7,345 nucleotides of DNA from an uncultured Loktanella sp. (GTDB lineage: Bacteria > Pseudomonadota > Alphaproteobacteria > Rhodobacterales > Rhodobacteraceae), in contig CAJXTP010000148.1 in the NCBI GenBank assembly GCA_913061335.1, positions 1-7,345 of the forward strand, written 5' to 3'. The notes under the pieces were generated by a model. It did no database searches and was not told the DNA's origin. It saw only the letters and a program-made list of their open reading frames with translations. The position numbers and the translations under genes are program-made. Shown here piece by piece: positions 6,467 through 7,345 of the stretch. Position 1 is the first letter of the stretch. Every line of letters begins with the position of its first letter.

Positions 6467-6484
6467 TGGCAATATATTTTGCCA
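6467..6484 (+). promoter_or_regulatory. Inverted repeat over a possible -10 of the PEBP gene
   Basis: TGGCAA (6467-6472) and TTGCCA (6479-6484) are perfect 6-bp arms around TATATT (6473-6478), which resembles a -10 hexamer and lies about 55 bases before the downstream start codon. No good -35 is visible. It could be a promoter with an overlapping operator. No T run follows, so I do not read it as the terminator of the upstream operon. I see no clear intrinsic terminator in 6405-6533. Confidence 0.25.
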
Positions 6485-6533
6485 CCCGCATGGCCAACAC
6501 AGGCCCCACAACACTTCTGATGGAGATCAAAAC

Positions 6534-7079
6534 ATGAAATACCTAATGGTAGCAGCACTTAGTGCACTCATCACATCACCGGCTCTGGCCGAGGATGCTT
6601 TCCAATTGACCAGCCCTGACATTTCGGAAGGTCAGCAGTTGGACAATCAATTTGTCCTGAACGGCTTTGGCTGTGAAGGCGGCAACATTTCCCCTGCGCT
6701 TGAATGGAGCGGTGTGCCCGAAGGCACCAAAAGTCTCGTTGTCACCGCCTATGACCCCGATGCTCCGACAGGATCTGGGTGGTGGCATTGGGTCGCATTC
6801 AATATACCTGCAAATGTAAGCTCTCTGACCCAAGGCGCCGGTTCTGTTGGTGGCGACATGCCCGAAGGTGCGGTTCAAAGTCTCACCGATTTCGGTGTTC
6901 CCGGTTTTGGTGGAGCCTGCCCACCCGCTGGTGAAGTTCACCGGTATCAATTCAAGGTGCATGCACTGGGCGTCGAAGCGCTTGGCCTTGATGAAAACGC
7001 CAGTGCTGCGTTGGTCGGGTTTATGACAGGTGCCAACACCATCGCGACAGCTAATCTGACTGCAGTTTATACGCGCTAA
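6534..7079 (+). CDS. Exported YbhB/YbcL-type PEBP-family protein
   Basis: This 181-residue protein is of the phosphatidylethanolamine-binding-protein (PEBP, Raf kinase inhibitor-like) superfamily, YbhB/YbcL branch. Residues 1-19 form a Sec signal peptide (lysine at 2, hydrophobic core, PALA then Glu20), giving a predicted periplasmic mature form of about 162 residues. Family motifs are NISPALEWSGVPEGTKSL (51-68), YDPDAPTGSGWWHWVAFNIP (73-92), and FGGACPPAGEVHRYQFKVHAL (125-145), which line the conserved anion/ligand pocket. Cys47 and Cys129 could form a disulfide after export. The biochemical role of bacterial PEBPs is largely unknown, so none is assigned. GGAG at 6522-6525, 8 bases before the ATG, supports the start. 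It is separated from the operon by 129 bases and is probably an independent gene; nothing ties it to C5-acid metabolism. A hairpin follows the stop. Confidence 0.93.
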   Translation: MKYLMVAALSALITSPALAEDAFQLTSPDISEGQQLDNQFVLNGFGCEGGNISPALEWSGVPEGTKSLVVTAYDPDAPTGSGWWHWVAFNIPANVSSLTQGAGSVGGDMPEGAVQSLTDFGVPGFGGACPPAGEVHRYQFKVHALGVEALGLDENASAALVGFMTGANTIATANLTAVYTR

Positions 7080-7095
7080 TCGTCGTAGACATAGT

Positions 7096-7137
7096 AAAGA
7101 CGGGACTGCGCAGTTTAGCGCAAAAGTTCCCGTCTTT
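7096..7137 (+). terminator. Hairpin terminator after the PEBP gene
   Basis: AAAGACGGGA (7096-7105) pairs perfectly with TCCCGTCTTT (7128-7137). The stem continues inward over a bulge, with GCGC/GCGC near the loop. It starts 16 bases after the stop codon. The T run is short (three, as part of the stem), so it should work mainly through stem strength. The A/T-flanked symmetry means it could act on both strands. Confidence 0.65.
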
Positions 7138-7303
7138 GCGGCAGCCTGACAGAGGCACGCTTCTAGTTTTCTCAAAGTACGCTTTGCCAGAACGGCACCC
7201 CCAACCTGCGCTCGCAGCGAAGGCCCGCAATCTGTCAAAATGGTGCGAGGTTCGCACTTGCAGCGAACGGTAACTTTGTCCGGCACAGCGGCCATTCCAG
7301 ACC
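7138..7303. repeat. Non-coding tail with short repeats
   Basis: No gene is supported here. GCAGCGAA occurs at 7214-7221 and 7260-7267, 46 bases apart. Small perfect hairpins are present: CTGCG/CGCAG around 7206-7217 and GTGCGA/TCGCAC at 7243-7257. AGCGGCCATT at 7287-7296 matches the repeat words of 1231-1240 exactly, and 1278-1287 with one change. It looks like part of the same degenerate intergenic repeat family, cut off by adapter on the right. Confidence 0.4.
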
Positions 7304-7345
7304 CTGTCTCTTATACACATCTGACGCTGCCGACGAATAGAGAGG
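7304..7345. other. Nextera read-1 adapter and index (artefact)
   Basis: 7304-7322 is the Tn5 mosaic end in reverse orientation, and 7323-7336 completes the Nextera read-1 adapter. 7337-7344 (ATAGAGAG) matches the reverse complement of the standard i5 index CTCTCTAT as I remember it, and the last G would begin the P5 sequence. None of it is genomic. Confidence 0.97.

Noticed and set aside
19..7303. Defence system, phage, transposon or CRISPR content
   Set aside because: No repeat-spacer array, transposase, integrase, nuclease or toxin-antitoxin signature is present; all sizeable genes are metabolic, ribosomal, regulatory or PEBP-family.
7051..7320. Minus-strand frame of 89 codons at the right end
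   Set aside because: Its first codons are adapter sequence (MCIRDR) and the rest lies in a non-coding tail and antisense to the PEBP gene.

Overview
The window looks like chromosomal DNA from a marine-type alphaproteobacterium, most likely a member of the Rhodobacterales (Roseobacter group). The reasons are the rplY-pth gene pair, an L25/CTC protein with an acidic tail, the style of the LysR regulator and acyl-CoA enzymes, moderate GC content, and degenerate intergenic repeats of a kind I associate with roseobacters. The real biological sequence runs from about 19 to 7303. Both ends are Nextera/Tn5 library adapter (1-18 and 7304-7345), so the edges are sequencing artefacts and the 5'-most gene is cut by adapter, not by biology.

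Left part (19-953, minus strand): a partial pth (peptidyl-tRNA hydrolase, N-terminal 60 residues) lies downstream of rplY (ribosomal protein L25/CTC type). A strong minus-strand rho-independent hairpin sits between them. rplY has a short leader with a GC-rich hairpin, a good Shine-Dalgarno sequence and a weak promoter candidate. The 426-base stretch 954-1379 holds no convincing gene. It contains this leader and a set of degenerate direct repeats.

Central part (1380-6404): a LysR-type regulator on the minus strand is divergent from a tightly packed plus-strand operon of four genes: HTD2/Meh-type hotdog acyl-CoA hydratase, acyl-CoA dehydrogenase, class III (CaiB/BaiF) CoA-transferase, and CitE/HpcH-family lyase. 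All three gene junctions overlap (4, 1 and 1 bases). The composition matches the itaconate-degradation locus of Pseudomonas aeruginosa (regulator, ich, acyl-CoA dehydrogenase, ict, ccl). The predicted route is itaconate to itaconyl-CoA (Ict), to (S)-citramalyl-CoA (Ich), to acetyl-CoA plus pyruvate (Ccl). The dehydrogenase has no assigned step and could feed in a saturated C5 acid such as methylsuccinate. A perfect 9-bp inverted repeat with a T-N11-A core abuts the regulator start codon and is the probable LysR-type operator.

Right part (6405-7303): a 129-base gap precedes a secreted YbhB/YbcL-type PEBP-family protein with a signal peptide. It is followed by a hairpin terminator and a non-coding tail that shares short motifs with the repeats of 1171-1340. 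I found no RNA gene, CRISPR array, insertion sequence or defence system. The most interesting biology is the C5-dicarboxylate operon and its control region.
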